A stretch of DNA of 64,000 bases, taken from DATAXP01 sp963708675. GTDB lineage: Bacteria > Planctomycetota > Planctomycetia > Pirellulales > PNKZ01. Below, piece after piece: positions 56,234-64,000 of the stretch. Position 1 is the first letter of the stretch, and each line of letters starts with the position of its first letter. The notes beneath the pieces are model-generated. The model searched no databases. It had not been told where the DNA came from and worked only from the letters and a program-made list of their open reading frames with translations. The stretch spans positions 2,976,001 through 3,040,000 of the forward strand of contig CAVPTO010000003.1 in assembly GCA_963708675.1 (NCBI GenBank), written 5' to 3'. Position numbers and translations under genes: made by a program.

Positions 56234-56314
56234 GATACACGAATTCTTGGTGGCGTCTTGCCGCCGTTGAACGAAGTCGCGACACCTTTCACTTGAAAGC
56301 GGCGAGATAGCTCA

Positions 56315-56986
56315 ATGTTTCTACTCACGAGAAAGAATGTGATCGCGAGCGTAGCTGTCCTGGTGGGTATGGTTGGCTTGTCCTATCTGGTGGCCGCGCC
56401 GCTTGGTGATGCGGCCGCAGTCGAGTTTGCTGCCGACGGCAAGCTCAAACTACCCATCGGCTACCGCAAATGGGTGTACGTTGGCGGATCGGTGACCCCC
56501 AACGACATGAACGGCGGCGAGGCCCTATTTCCCGAGTTCCATTCCGTCTACATCGATCCGGGTAGTCTTGCTCACTACGAGAAGACCGGCGAGTACCGCG
56601 ACGGCACCGTGATGGTCAAGGAACTTGCCAGCGTCGGCGGCAAGGAGGAGACCAGTGGTAAGGGCTATTTCATGGGTGACTTCCTAAGCCTGGAGGTTTC
56701 CATCAAAGACTCGCAGCGATTCAAGAACGAGCCTGGCTCGTGGGCCTATTTCACGTTCGACTACAAACGCCCGCTCGAAAAAGAAGTTGCGGCGCACGCG
56801 ACAGCCTCATGCAACAAATGCCATCAGGAGAACGCGGATAAAGACTTTGTCTTCAGCCAAGATTATCCCGTCTTGCGCCTCGGCTCCGCGTGCGAAGTGA
56901 AATCGTATTCTGGATCCCGCATGGCCCATCATTTCGACACCTCAGCGCTCGCGAAGAATTGCGAAGCGCCCGTCGAACAACCTTGA
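56315..56986 (+). CDS. cytochrome P460 family protein, copy 3
   Basis: 223 residues. Leader NVIASVAVLVGMVGLSYLVA, then a P460 domain very like copy 1 (KLPIGYRKWVYVGGSVTPND, MNGGEALFPEFHSVYIDPGS, EYRDGTVMVKELASVGGKEE, TSGKGYFMGDFLSLEVSIKD, CNKCHQENADKDFVFSQDYP). A C-terminal tail of ~35 residues (RMAHHFDTSALAKNCEAPVE) has one extra Cys and is absent from copy 1. Three P460 genes in a row suggest gene duplication and a sustained need to handle hydroxylamine or NO-type compounds. Confidence 0.9.
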   Translation: MFLLTRKNVIASVAVLVGMVGLSYLVAAPLGDAAAVEFAADGKLKLPIGYRKWVYVGGSVTPNDMNGGEALFPEFHSVYIDPGSLAHYEKTGEYRDGTVMVKELASVGGKEETSGKGYFMGDFLSLEVSIKDSQRFKNEPGSWAYFTFDYKRPLEKEVAAHATASCNKCHQENADKDFVFSQDYPVLRLGSACEVKSYSGSRMAHHFDTSALAKNCEAPVEQP

Positions 56987-57005
56987 TGAGAAAGTACATT
57001 TTGCG

Positions 57006-57479
57006 ATGGGCAATCAACTAACAATCATCGGTGCAATCACGATCCGCTACGGATTGGTCATCGTGTTGCTCTGGATTGGCGGGATGAAATTCACTGACTA
57101 TGAAGCCGAAGGTATCAGTCCGCTGGTTGCGAACAGCCCGTTAATGAGCTGGTGCTATCGCATCGTGAGTGTTCGGCAGTTCGCAGCGCTACTCGGCAGC
57201 GTCGAGATCGCCATCGGGTTGCTGATCGCTTTGCGGCCAGTTTGGCCCTTTGGTTCGGCCGTAGGTAGCGGGCTCGCCGCCGGGATGTTTCTCACCACCC
57301 TGAGTTTTCTCGTCACTACTCCTGGCTGGGAACCAAGTCTTGGTGGCTTTCCAGCACTCTCGTCTTCGCCGGGCCAATTTCTAATCAAGGACATTGTTCT
57401 ACTTGGGGCGGCGCTATATACGGCTGGCGAGGCGCTTGGAGCGGCGCATATTCATCGAACCTCAGCGGCCGCCTCCTAA
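57006..57479 (+). CDS. DUF417 (YkgB/RclC-like) inner-membrane protein
   Basis: 157 residues with four predicted membrane helices (ITIRYGLVIVLLWIGGMKFT, QFAALLGSVEIAIGLLIALR, AVGSGLAAGMFLTTLSFLVT, FLIKDIVLLGAALYTAGEAL). The opening GMKFTDYEAEGISPLVANSP is the family signature. In E. coli the homologue RclC belongs to the rclABC operon for resistance to reactive chlorine species. Here the RidA and RclA-like genes follow directly, which supports the same role. The ATG lies just past a short overlapping frame; the ribosome site is weak. Confidence 0.9.
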   Translation: MGNQLTIIGAITIRYGLVIVLLWIGGMKFTDYEAEGISPLVANSPLMSWCYRIVSVRQFAALLGSVEIAIGLLIALRPVWPFGSAVGSGLAAGMFLTTLSFLVTTPGWEPSLGGFPALSSSPGQFLIKDIVLLGAALYTAGEALGAAHIHRTSAAAS

Positions 57480-57519
57480 TACCGCGTCCGCCGCCCGTTT
57501 TCATTTACGGAGCTGGTAC

Positions 57520-57906
57520 TTGTCCCACACCATTCGTGACATAGGCATTGCCAAACTAATTGGCAACTACAGTGACGCTCTCGAGGTCGGGCCGAACCTT
57601 CGATGGTTACTGACCTCGGGCACTCCGGGACTTTCGATGTCCGGCGATCTCTCCACCGATATCTCTGACCAGGCCACGCGCGCTTGGGAACATATTGTCC
57701 TCATGCTGGATCAAGCCGGCATGACCATCGTCGATGTCGTCAAGGTCACGCAATATCTGACGCGTGCCCAGGACATTCCCGCCTATGGCAAGGTGCGGTC
57801 ACGATTTCTCGGCGACACGCGGCCTGCATCCATGCTCCTGGTCATTCCCCAGCTCGTGCGTCCTGAGTTTCTCATCGAGATCGAAATCATCGCCGCCAAA
57901 GCGTAG
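57520..57906 (+). CDS. RidA/YjgF-family protein
   Basis: 128 residues from a TTG start with GGAG seven bases upstream; a longer frame upstream is arginine-rich and unlikely to be coding. The family core is present: LRWLLTSGTPGLSMSGDLST, QATRAWEHIVLMLDQAGMTI, VDVVKVTQYLTRAQDIPAYG, and the end TRPASMLLVIPQLVRPEFLI, EIEIIAAKA, though the substrate Arg region (RPA) is followed by a somewhat divergent tail. RidA deaminates reactive enamine/imine intermediates, and E. coli RidA becomes a chaperone on N-chlorination, fitting the Rcl-like neighbours. Confidence 0.88.
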   Translation: MSHTIRDIGIAKLIGNYSDALEVGPNLRWLLTSGTPGLSMSGDLSTDISDQATRAWEHIVLMLDQAGMTIVDVVKVTQYLTRAQDIPAYGKVRSRFLGDTRPASMLLVIPQLVRPEFLIEIEIIAAKA

Positions 57907-57920
57907 TCGCGGAGTTCACA

Positions 57921-59327
57921 ATGCCTGATATCGAAGAGTATGACATTGTCGTTCTCGGCAGCGGCGAAGGAGGCAAATTCATCGCGTGGTCATTCGGCGC
58001 AGAAGGCAAGCGCTCGGTGGTCGTCGAGCGGCAGTATATCGGAGGCTCGTGCCCCAACATCGCGTGCCTGCCAAGCAAGAACCTGATCCAAAGCGCGAAG
58101 GTCGCGAACTATTTCCGCAGAGGCGCCGAGTTCGGCGTCACTCATGGCGACTGGACAATCGATATGCCCGCCGTCCGCCAGCGCAAACGCAAGATGGTCG
58201 ACGGACTCGTCGCTGCGCACCACCAACGATACCAGCGAAACAACACTGAGATCGCCATGGGCACAGGGAGGTTCGTGGCGCCCAAGACAATCGAGGTGAC
58301 AAGCCCCGTAGGCGCGACACGCACGCTTCGAGGCGATATCGTTGTTATCAGCACGGGCTCACGCGCGCAAGTCGACGACATCCCGGGGCTCGCCGAGGCG
58401 CGACCCATGACGCACATCGAGGCGCTCGAGCTAGACCGCGTTCCGGAGCATCTTCTCGTACTTGGCGGCGGTTACGTCGGTCTCGAACTGGCGCAGGCCA
58501 TGCGTCGCTTCGGAAGCCGAGTGACCATCATCGAGCGGAACGACTCGTTGGTCCACCGCGAAGATCGCGATGTTTCAGAGGCGCTTCACGAGCTCTTTGC
58601 AGCCGAAGGGATCGAACTTCGGACAAGCACGAACGTCCATCGCGTCCAAGGTACGTCCGGCGAGCTGGTGAGAATGTATGCAACATGCAACGGAATCGAA
58701 GACGTGATCGAGGGCTCGGATCTTCTGATCGCAAGCGGCAAGGTTCCCAACACGGAACGTATCGGTCTGGAAGTCGCGGGCATCGAACGGGACGAACATG
58801 GATTCATCAGAGTCGACGAGCGGTTGCGGACAACTGCGTCCGACGTATGGGCTGTGGGCGACTGCGCTGGCAGTCCGCACTTCACGCACATCGCATATGA
58901 CGACTTTCGTGTGGTTCACGACAATCTCGCTGGCATCGACCACGTAACGACCGGTCGTCTCGTCCCCTGGTGCCTGTTCACCGATCCCGAGTTAGCCCGG
59001 GTCGGCCTCAGCGAATCGGAGGCGAGGAGTCGCGGCATTGCCTTTCGGCTATCGAAGCTTCCCGTGATGTCGATCCGTCGCAGCTGGACGCTCTCGGAAA
59101 CTCGCGGATTCTATAAAGCCTTGGTAGCAGTCGATGACGATCGTATTCTCGGCTTCACGGCGTTAGCTCCCGAAGCCGGGGAAGTCATGACGATCGTCGA
59201 GGTCGCGATGATCGCGGGGCTACCTTACTCAGCCCTGCGCGAGCTGATCGTTGCCCACCCAACAATGGCCGAAGGACTCGTCGCACTTTTCCGAGCGGTC
59301 GAGCCGAGCAATGTGGTCCTCCGGTAA
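57921..59327 (+). CDS. RclA-like pyridine nucleotide-disulfide oxidoreductase
   Basis: 468 residues, cytoplasmic FAD flavoprotein of the glutathione reductase/mercuric reductase family. FAD site YDIVVLGSGEGGKFIAWSFG; redox disulfide GGSCPNIACLPSKN (Cys44, Cys49); NAD(P) site LLVLGGGYVGLELAQAMRRF; second FAD segment TASDVWAVGDCAGSPHFTH; dimer domain with the catalytic His-Glu pair in AHPTMAEGL. No HMA domain or vicinal C-terminal Cys pair, so it is not a typical MerA. With the DUF417 gene nearby, an RclA role (copper- or chlorine-stress-linked NADH oxidase) is the best guess; a soluble dehydrogenase cannot be excluded. Confidence 0.85.
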   Translation: MPDIEEYDIVVLGSGEGGKFIAWSFGAEGKRSVVVERQYIGGSCPNIACLPSKNLIQSAKVANYFRRGAEFGVTHGDWTIDMPAVRQRKRKMVDGLVAAHHQRYQRNNTEIAMGTGRFVAPKTIEVTSPVGATRTLRGDIVVISTGSRAQVDDIPGLAEARPMTHIEALELDRVPEHLLVLGGGYVGLELAQAMRRFGSRVTIIERNDSLVHREDRDVSEALHELFAAEGIELRTSTNVHRVQGTSGELVRMYATCNGIEDVIEGSDLLIASGKVPNTERIGLEVAGIERDEHGFIRVDERLRTTASDVWAVGDCAGSPHFTHIAYDDFRVVHDNLAGIDHVTTGRLVPWCLFTDPELARVGLSESEARSRGIAFRLSKLPVMSIRRSWTLSETRGFYKALVAVDDDRILGFTALAPEAGEVMTIVEVAMIAGLPYSALRELIVAHPTMAEGLVALFRAVEPSNVVLR

Positions 59328-59421
59328 ATTGCACTAAAGGCGGAAGGTTCGTCCTCGAATCGCGACGTTTTCCGACACACCATCGCACTTGGAGGCGAGC
59401 TTGCTTCTAAGGCGCATCGGA

Positions 59422-59694
59422 GCGACACATCGAAGCCTCTCGTTAGATGCAGAGTGCTCGAATCTTGCGGCCTGCGCGATCGGCCTTAAAAGCGGCGACG
59501 GGATTTGAACTCGGCAACTCCGTGCCGGATTACGAGTTGGTGCGATTCACGACGTTGGGCCATCAAGTTCGGCTAACGTTTGAACTTCGGCGTCCGGCAC
59601 AAAAATCCGCCGCAAACACTTGGCGTCAAACAAAAAACGGCTCGCCGAAATACAACGCGACGAGCCGTCCGTGTTCAAAGTCGGGGCGACAGGA
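59422..59694 (+). repeat. dispersed repeat A, copy 2 (273 bp)
   Basis: Gap-free match to 27772-28044 (about 93% by hand count). Minus-strand reading: tRNA-Pro-like 3' end, 10 bases, terminator hairpin CGGCTCGTCGCG/GGCGAGCCG with TTTTTTG, then a degenerate tRNA-like segment around 59491-59560 (GCCGAGTTCAAATCCCGTCG for a T-arm; ACTCGTAATCCGG for an anticodon arm). Unlike copy 1, its core continues into a longer tRNA 3' half to 59721 instead of repeat B. Bases 59723-59914 beyond hold no gene. Confidence 0.85.
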
Positions 59695-59721
59695 TTTGAA
59701 CCTGCGACCTCTTGACCCCCA
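59680..59721 (-). pseudogene. 3' half of a tRNA, proline (GGG)-like
   Basis: On the minus strand: CTGGGGG (anticodon loop), TCAAG (3' anticodon-stem arm), AGGTC (variable loop), GCAGG-TTCAAAT-CCTGT (T-arm), CGCCCCGAC (acceptor end). The 5' half (D-arm, 5' acceptor strand and 5' anticodon-stem arm) is missing; upstream bases do not pair. Breakage at the anticodon loop is what site-specific integration into a tRNA gene leaves. The family call is tentative; it is certainly not an intact tRNA. Confidence 0.6.
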
Positions 59722-59914
59722 GACTCAATTGGTGGCTGCCGAAAAACTCAAGATTCACCGAGGAATACGCTCATTTTACTACTGAAGTGGAGTGTTGCAA
59801 GTCATTGCATTTACACTCAAAGAATCGCGAGTTTGTGCGGTAGTTGCGATTCAATCCGGTAGTCTACCGGTTTTGAAAAAGGGCTTCTCAGTCGGATGAA
59901 CTATGGAGTCCGGA

Positions 59915-62900
59915 TTATTGCTGACTTCGCGAAATGCGTTGCCGACGAACACGCCATGCCAACGGTGCGGACGCGGCGAGCAACAGCAACAGTGTTCCGG
60001 GCTCTGGGACGGCGGCGGGATTGAAGTGCAAGATGATCTGGCTGTCATCAGACGATTCCAGAACGGAGAACAGCCCGCCCGCCAGCGGGTTCGCGAGTTC
60101 AAACGCCGATGAGTTGATGACGAATGATCCCGTGTTGAAGCCGGTGATTCCGCCGTCCGTGCTGACGAGCACAAAATCAAATGGCGAGGCGCTGCTGAAG
60201 TGTGACGCGGCGGTATTGGTGGGATATGAATCAACGTCTACATCGATCGTCGATCCGGGGACGATGTTGAGCTTGCCGAGATAAGTCCCCTCGGCATGGA
60301 CGGCCATCGAATCGTAGCCGACGCCAGCGGCTCCAGTCGCATCAGCGATTTGCATCGCGTAGTGAAACGGTGTGACTGTGCCGCTCCACGTCGCGTCGCC
60401 ATTGACCGTGACAAGCCCCGGGCTGTTGCCTGGCGCCAAAGTGCTGCCGTCTTGAAACGTCACCGCGCCGTGAATCGTGCCGTTGCCGGCCAAGGTGCCA
60501 CCAGTGGGAACGGTGACGTTGGTGTAGAGGCTTCCGTTATTCGTCAACTGGCCAGGCGCGAGCAAACTCGCCGCAGTGAACGTTCCACCGCTTGCGACGC
60601 TCACCGTCGAACTGCCATACACCTCCAACATTCCGCCGACGTAGACGGTGCTACCCGACGCGACAGTGAGCGACGCTGTGCCCCCTGCGCCGCTGCTGGA
60701 ACCGCCGACGTAGAGATTGCCCGACATGCTCCAGAGCGAATTCGTACCGCTGACAGTTACCGCACCGACGCTGCCTGTCGCCGATGCGACTATGGAGTCA
60801 CCGCTGTACGAGAGCGAACTGCCGCTGAGAATTGTCAGCGCACCGGAACCGGTGTTGCCGACGATCGCGCTGGTAACGCCGCTTGTTGTCGCGCCGCCAG
60901 CAAGAATAAAAGTTGGGTTGCTTGCTCCGCTAATCGTCAGCACCCCGGACGATTGCGTGTACGTGCCACCGCTGACGGTGATCGTGCCGCCGTTCAAGTT
61001 CACGGTTCCCGTCGAGCGATCGAAGTTGTGCGTCGTGATCGCACCGCCGGTATCGAGGTTCAGAGTGCCTTGGCTCCAAAGCTTCAGCGTGCCGCCAATG
61101 TTAAGCGAGGCGGTGTTGTTCACGGTGAGCGAGCCAGTGCCTGCGGAGTTGGTGTCGCTGCCGCCGACGTAGAACGCGCCGCTTTGCGACCATGTCGAGC
61201 CTGCGCCGCTGATAAGCACGGTGCCCGTTGCCCCAGAGGCAGAACCGAGCGAAGCGGTGCCGGTGTTCGCCAGATCAGCACCGCTGAGTACCGAGATGCT
61301 GGCTTGCCGACCCGCGACGCTGCCGAGGCTCACACCCGCGATGCCACTGGTCGTGGCGTTGCCGGCGAGCACGAACAATGGCGATGCCGTTGCCGTGCTG
61401 CCGTTGATCGTCAGCACGCCCGACGATTGTGTGTATGCGCCTCCGCTTACGGTCAGCGTGCCATCGTTGAAGCTAAACGGACCTAACCGCGCAAACGAAT
61501 GCGCGGTAATCGTGCCCCCGCTGTCGAGCGTAAGCGCTCCGTGATCCCAAAGCTGGAGGAGCCCGCTAACACTCAACGACGCACTGTTATTGATGCTGAG
61601 CGACCCCGAACCTCCCGAGCCTAGGAAGGTCCCGCCAATGTACAGGTCTGTGGGGTTGATCCATTTGGATCCGTTTCCGCTGATCGTGACAACAGCAGTG
61701 CCGCTATCGGAATCAACCTCCGCCCCTGTCGTTGTAAAGCTACCCCCATTCAGCACATCCACGGTGGCACTCGTAGAATATCCGATGAGGGCGTGTATCA
61801 CTCCGAACGTTGACGTTGCGGAGAGGCTCGATCCTGAACCGCTAATGGTGAGAGAACCTAGGCTGCCTTCGCCAAGCGTCAGCTGGAAGTTGTCAACCAC
61901 CGTGCCGCCCCCCGTCACTGTCAAGCTGCCGGTGCCTGTGTACCCCACTCCGATGGATTGTGCGGTCCAAATGGAATTCGCTCCATCCACGACTACCGCG
62001 CCTACCGAGGCTGACTCACCAATCACACCTCCGCCGCTAAAGATGGAGCTTCCACCGCTGACGACGGAACCTCCGTTGGTAATCATCAACTTGCCTGACG
62101 AAACGTTTATGTAATTGCCGATCGTCATCGTCGATCCCGTGCCGCTCACGGTCACGGTGCCCGACGAGCCCGCATATTGGCCGATCGTCAAGTTACTTTG
62201 CGACCCGCCATCGGAAAGCATGCCGCCGGCAAGGACGCTCAGCGCACCCGTGCCCGAGCCGCCGACGATGATGTTGGACGACGATGCTGTCCACGTTGAA
62301 TTGGTTCCACTGATCGTCAATGTGCCGACGGACCCCACAGCGTTGCCCAATGTCAGGGTCCCGGAGTTCGTGAACACGCTACCGCCAACGACCGAGACGC
62401 TACCCGTCCCAGTGCTGCCGATGACGGCGTTTACGATGCCGCTGGTCGTTGCACCCGCGGCCAACACGAGCAGAGGAGAACTCGCCGCCGTGCTTCCGTT
62501 GATCGTCAGCGTCCCCGATTGCATGTAAACGCCGCCGCTGACGGTGAGCGTGCCATCGTTGAAGTTAAACGAACCTGTTGAACTGTCGATCGAGCCGGCC
62601 GTGATCGCGCCGCCATTGCCGAGCGTGAGCGTACCTTGGTTCCATAGCTTCAGAGTTCCTCCGAAATTCAGCGAGCCGCTGCTGTTGACGGTGAGCGAAC
62701 CGGTGCCGCCGCTGGCGGTGTCGCTGCCGCCGATATACAGGCCCCCAGGAGTCGTCCAGTTGACGCCGCTGCCGCTGACGACGGCACTCGCCGACGAGCC
62801 CGTCGTCTTAGCGATATAGCTGACGCCGCTGGTGATCGTCGCGCCGGGTGCGAGATTCAAACTACCATGATCAACCGTCATCGAACCTGCCAAACTCATG

Positions 62901-64000
62901 CTGCCACCGTACGTGAGCGTCGAGGCGTTGCCAATCGTCACGCTGCCCAATCCGTTGATCGAGGCAGCCAAGGTTCCGGAACCTAACCACAACGAAGTGG
63001 CCGACTGCGAGAGCGTCAGCGATGCGGTGCCGCTAAATGCCGAGAGTGTGCTTGTTGCTGCACCGCTGAGGGTCAACGCGCCGCCTCCGAATACGACGGT
63101 GCCGACGGAATTGTCGATCGATCCGGCCGTGATCGCGCCGCCATTGCCGAGCGTGAGCGTACCTTGGTTCCATAGCTTCAGAGTTCCTCCGACATTCAGC
63201 GAGCCGCTGCTGTTGACGGTCACCGAGCCGATGCCGCCACTGGCGGTGTCGCTGCCGCCGATATACAGGCCCCCAGGAGTCGTCCAGTTGACGCCGCTGC
63301 CGCTGACGACGGCACTCGCCGACGAGCCCGTCGTCTTAGCGATATAGCTGACGCCGCTGGTGATCGTCGCGCCGGGTGCGAGATTCAAACTACCATGATC
63401 AACCGTCATCGAACCTGCCAAACTCATGCTGCCACCGTACGTGAGCGTCGAGGCGTTGCCAATCGTCACGCTGCCCAATCCGTTGATCGAGGCAGCCAAG
63501 GTTCCGGAACCTAACCACAACGAAGTGGCCGACTGCGAGAGCGTCAGCGATGCGGTGCCGCTAAATGCCGAGAGTGTGCTTGTTGCTGCACCGCTGAGGG
63601 TCAACGCGCCGCCTCCGAATACGACGGTGCCGACGGAATTGTCGATCGATCCGGCCGTGATCGCGCCGCCATTGCCGAGCGTGAGCGTACCTTGGTTCCA
63701 TAGCTTCAGAGTTCCTCCGACATTCAGCGAGCCGCTGCTGTTGACGGTCACCGAGCCGATGCCGCCACTGGCGGTGTCGCTGCCGCCAACGTAAAAGCTT
63801 GATGATTGAGACCAGTTCGAACCCATCCCACTGACGGTTGCTGTCCCGGTTGATCCTGAGTTTATTCCGAGCCCTGCGGTTCCGGTCGAATTCAGCTGCC
63901 CTCCATCGCTGATGACAATGGAGCCACTCCCCGATTGACCCACGATCACTCCGAGCGAGGAAGTGACCGTGACGCTTGAGCCGGCGCCGCTGATGGTCAC
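59915..64000 (-). CDS. PEP-CTERM beta-strand-repeat surface protein (5' end beyond the window)
   Basis: 1,361 residues visible, open at the window edge. The repeats are of the type GSGSVTVNSSGSLNVGGTLK, with LYVGGSDTASGG and LTISGAGSTW recurring roughly every 60-90 residues, predicted to stack as a long beta-helix. The C-terminus has VPEPGTLLLLLAASAPLAWR followed by VRRQR, a PEP-CTERM signal sorted by an exosortase. Compared with the 6.2-15.7 kb protein, its repeats are longer and more regular, and two units are nearly identical in DNA (62593-63779). It probably forms an outer-layer or matrix protein. No frameshift was seen. Confidence 0.85.
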   Translation of the reverse strand: MTISGAGSSVTVTSSLGVIVGQSGSGSIVISDGGQLNSTGTAGLGINSGSTGTATVSGMGSNWSQSSSFYVGGSDTASGGIGSVTVNSSGSLNVGGTLKLWNQGTLTLGNGGAITAGSIDNSVGTVVFGGGALTLSGAATSTLSAFSGTASLTLSQSATSLWLGSGTLAASINGLGSVTIGNASTLTYGGSMSLAGSMTVDHGSLNLAPGATITSGVSYIAKTTGSSASAVVSGSGVNWTTPGGLYIGGSDTASGGIGSVTVNSSGSLNVGGTLKLWNQGTLTLGNGGAITAGSIDNSVGTVVFGGGALTLSGAATSTLSAFSGTASLTLSQSATSLWLGSGTLAASINGLGSVTIGNASTLTYGGSMSLAGSMTVDHGSLNLAPGATITSGVSYIAKTTGSSASAVVSGSGVNWTTPGGLYIGGSDTASGGTGSLTVNSSGSLNFGGTLKLWNQGTLTLGNGGAITAGSIDSSTGSFNFNDGTLTVSGGVYMQSGTLTINGSTAASSPLLVLAAGATTSGIVNAVIGSTGTGSVSVVGGSVFTNSGTLTLGNAVGSVGTLTISGTNSTWTASSSNIIVGGSGTGALSVLAGGMLSDGGSQSNLTIGQYAGSSGTVTVSGTGSTMTIGNYINVSSGKLMITNGGSVVSGGSSIFSGGGVIGESASVGAVVVDGANSIWTAQSIGVGYTGTGSLTVTGGGTVVDNFQLTLGEGSLGSLTISGSGSSLSATSTFGVIHALIGYSTSATVDVLNGGSFTTTGAEVDSDSGTAVVTISGNGSKWINPTDLYIGGTFLGSGGSGSLSINNSASLSVSGLLQLWDHGALTLDSGGTITAHSFARLGPFSFNDGTLTVSGGAYTQSSGVLTINGSTATASPLFVLAGNATTSGIAGVSLGSVAGRQASISVLSGADLANTGTASLGSASGATGTVLISGAGSTWSQSGAFYVGGSDTNSAGTGSLTVNNTASLNIGGTLKLWSQGTLNLDTGGAITTHNFDRSTGTVNLNGGTITVSGGTYTQSSGVLTISGASNPTFILAGGATTSGVTSAIVGNTGSGALTILSGSSLSYSGDSIVASATGSVGAVTVSGTNSLWSMSGNLYVGGSSSGAGGTASLTVASGSTVYVGGMLEVYGSSTVSVASGGTFTAASLLAPGQLTNNGSLYTNVTVPTGGTLAGNGTIHGAVTFQDGSTLAPGNSPGLVTVNGDATWSGTVTPFHYAMQIADATGAAGVGYDSMAVHAEGTYLGKLNIVPGSTIDVDVDSYPTNTAASHFSSASPFDFVLVSTDGGITGFNTGSFVINSSAFELANPLAGGLFSVLESSDDSQIILHFNPAAVPEPGTLLLLLAASAPLAWRVRRQRISRSQQ
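62593..63779. repeat. 528-bp near-identical tandem duplication inside the PEP-CTERM gene
   Basis: The landmark TCGCTGCCGC recurs at 62721, 63249 and 63777, a fixed period of 528 bases (176 residues). The two full units (62721-63248 and 63249-63776) agree over almost their whole length and differ mainly at a few sites near the ends; the third, partial unit (62593-62720) is also close. The period is a multiple of three, so the frame is kept and the protein gains or loses whole blocks by recombination. Confidence 0.88.

Noticed and set aside
57921..59327. Mercuric reductase (merA)
   Set aside because: It has the CxxxxC redox site but no N-terminal HMA domain and no C-terminal vicinal Cys pair, and no other mer gene is near.
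59491..59560. Intact tRNA-Thr inside repeat A
   Set aside because: Anticodon- and T-arm-like pieces are present but the stems do not pair; both copies are degenerate, so I describe it only as tRNA-like.
59447..59785. Plus-strand reading frame containing DLNLRPLDPQT
   Set aside because: This is the well-known false translation of an antisense tRNA 3' half; it overlaps repeat A and the tRNA fragment and is not a gene.
62721..63779. CRISPR-like array because of regular repeats
   Set aside because: Units are 528 bases, coding and in frame; there are no short repeats with unique spacers.

Overview
The window looks like a chromosomal segment of a soil or freshwater Planctomycetota bacterium, probably Pirellulales-like. 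The main reasons are the planctomycete-specific families (PSCyt1/DUF1549/DUF1553 with DUF1501, DUF1552 with DUF1592, ECF sigma factor/anti-sigma pairs in the same operons), very large beta-strand-repeat PEP-CTERM proteins, a type II (eukaryote-like) glutamine synthetase, and high GC. No rRNA, intact tRNA, CRISPR array or prophage was seen.

Layout. 1-2.8 kb (minus): aa3-type cytochrome c oxidase genes (start of a third gene, subunit I with a frameshift, subunit II fused to cytochrome c). 3.7-4.9 kb: glnII behind a textbook sigma-54 promoter, closed by a strong hairpin. 5-6 kb: a small unknown protein and an XRE-cupin regulator with an apparently leaderless, self-overlapping promoter/operator. 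6.1-15.7 kb: an IS3 orfA remnant running into a ~3,150-residue PEP-CTERM protein interrupted by one frameshift. 17-23.3 kb (minus): operon of ECF sigma, FecR-LamG, PSCyt1/DUF1549/DUF1553 and DUF1501. 24-27.8 kb (plus): DUF1552 and DUF1592 pair. 28.4-39.9 kb (plus): a sensing and detoxification island with a MEDS protein, a sigma-54 activator, a MEDS hybrid kinase, glutathione-independent formaldehyde dehydrogenase, peroxiredoxin, DsbA-like protein, several oxidoreductases (some decayed) and a TMEM175 channel. 40-49 kb (minus): second ECF operon with anti-sigma-like protein, EF-hand/DUF1592 protein, DUF1552 protein, beta-propeller protein and hydrolase. 49.5-50.1 kb: efflux-pump fragments. 50.5-59.3 kb (plus): sigma-54 activator, STAS protein, Crp/Fnr regulator, lipoprotein, three P460 cytochromes, an RclC-like membrane protein, RidA and an RclA-like flavoprotein. 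59.9-64 kb (minus): 3' part of a second PEP-CTERM protein with a 528-bp tandem duplication.

Two ideas tie the window together. First, the functional blocks are separated by dispersed repeats that carry a tRNA 3'-end sequence next to a terminator hairpin, at about 16.7, 27.9, 40.0, 49.4 and 59.6 kb, all in one orientation. This suggests modular assembly at tRNA-like sites. Second, two gene blocks look like separate stress systems: one built on MEDS sensors (one-carbon or aldehyde signals) and one on P460 cytochromes plus Rcl/RidA-type proteins (reactive nitrogen or chlorine species).

Several long genes carry a single frameshift at a short CG-dinucleotide run. Whether these are real mutations or sequencing errors cannot be decided from the sequence alone.
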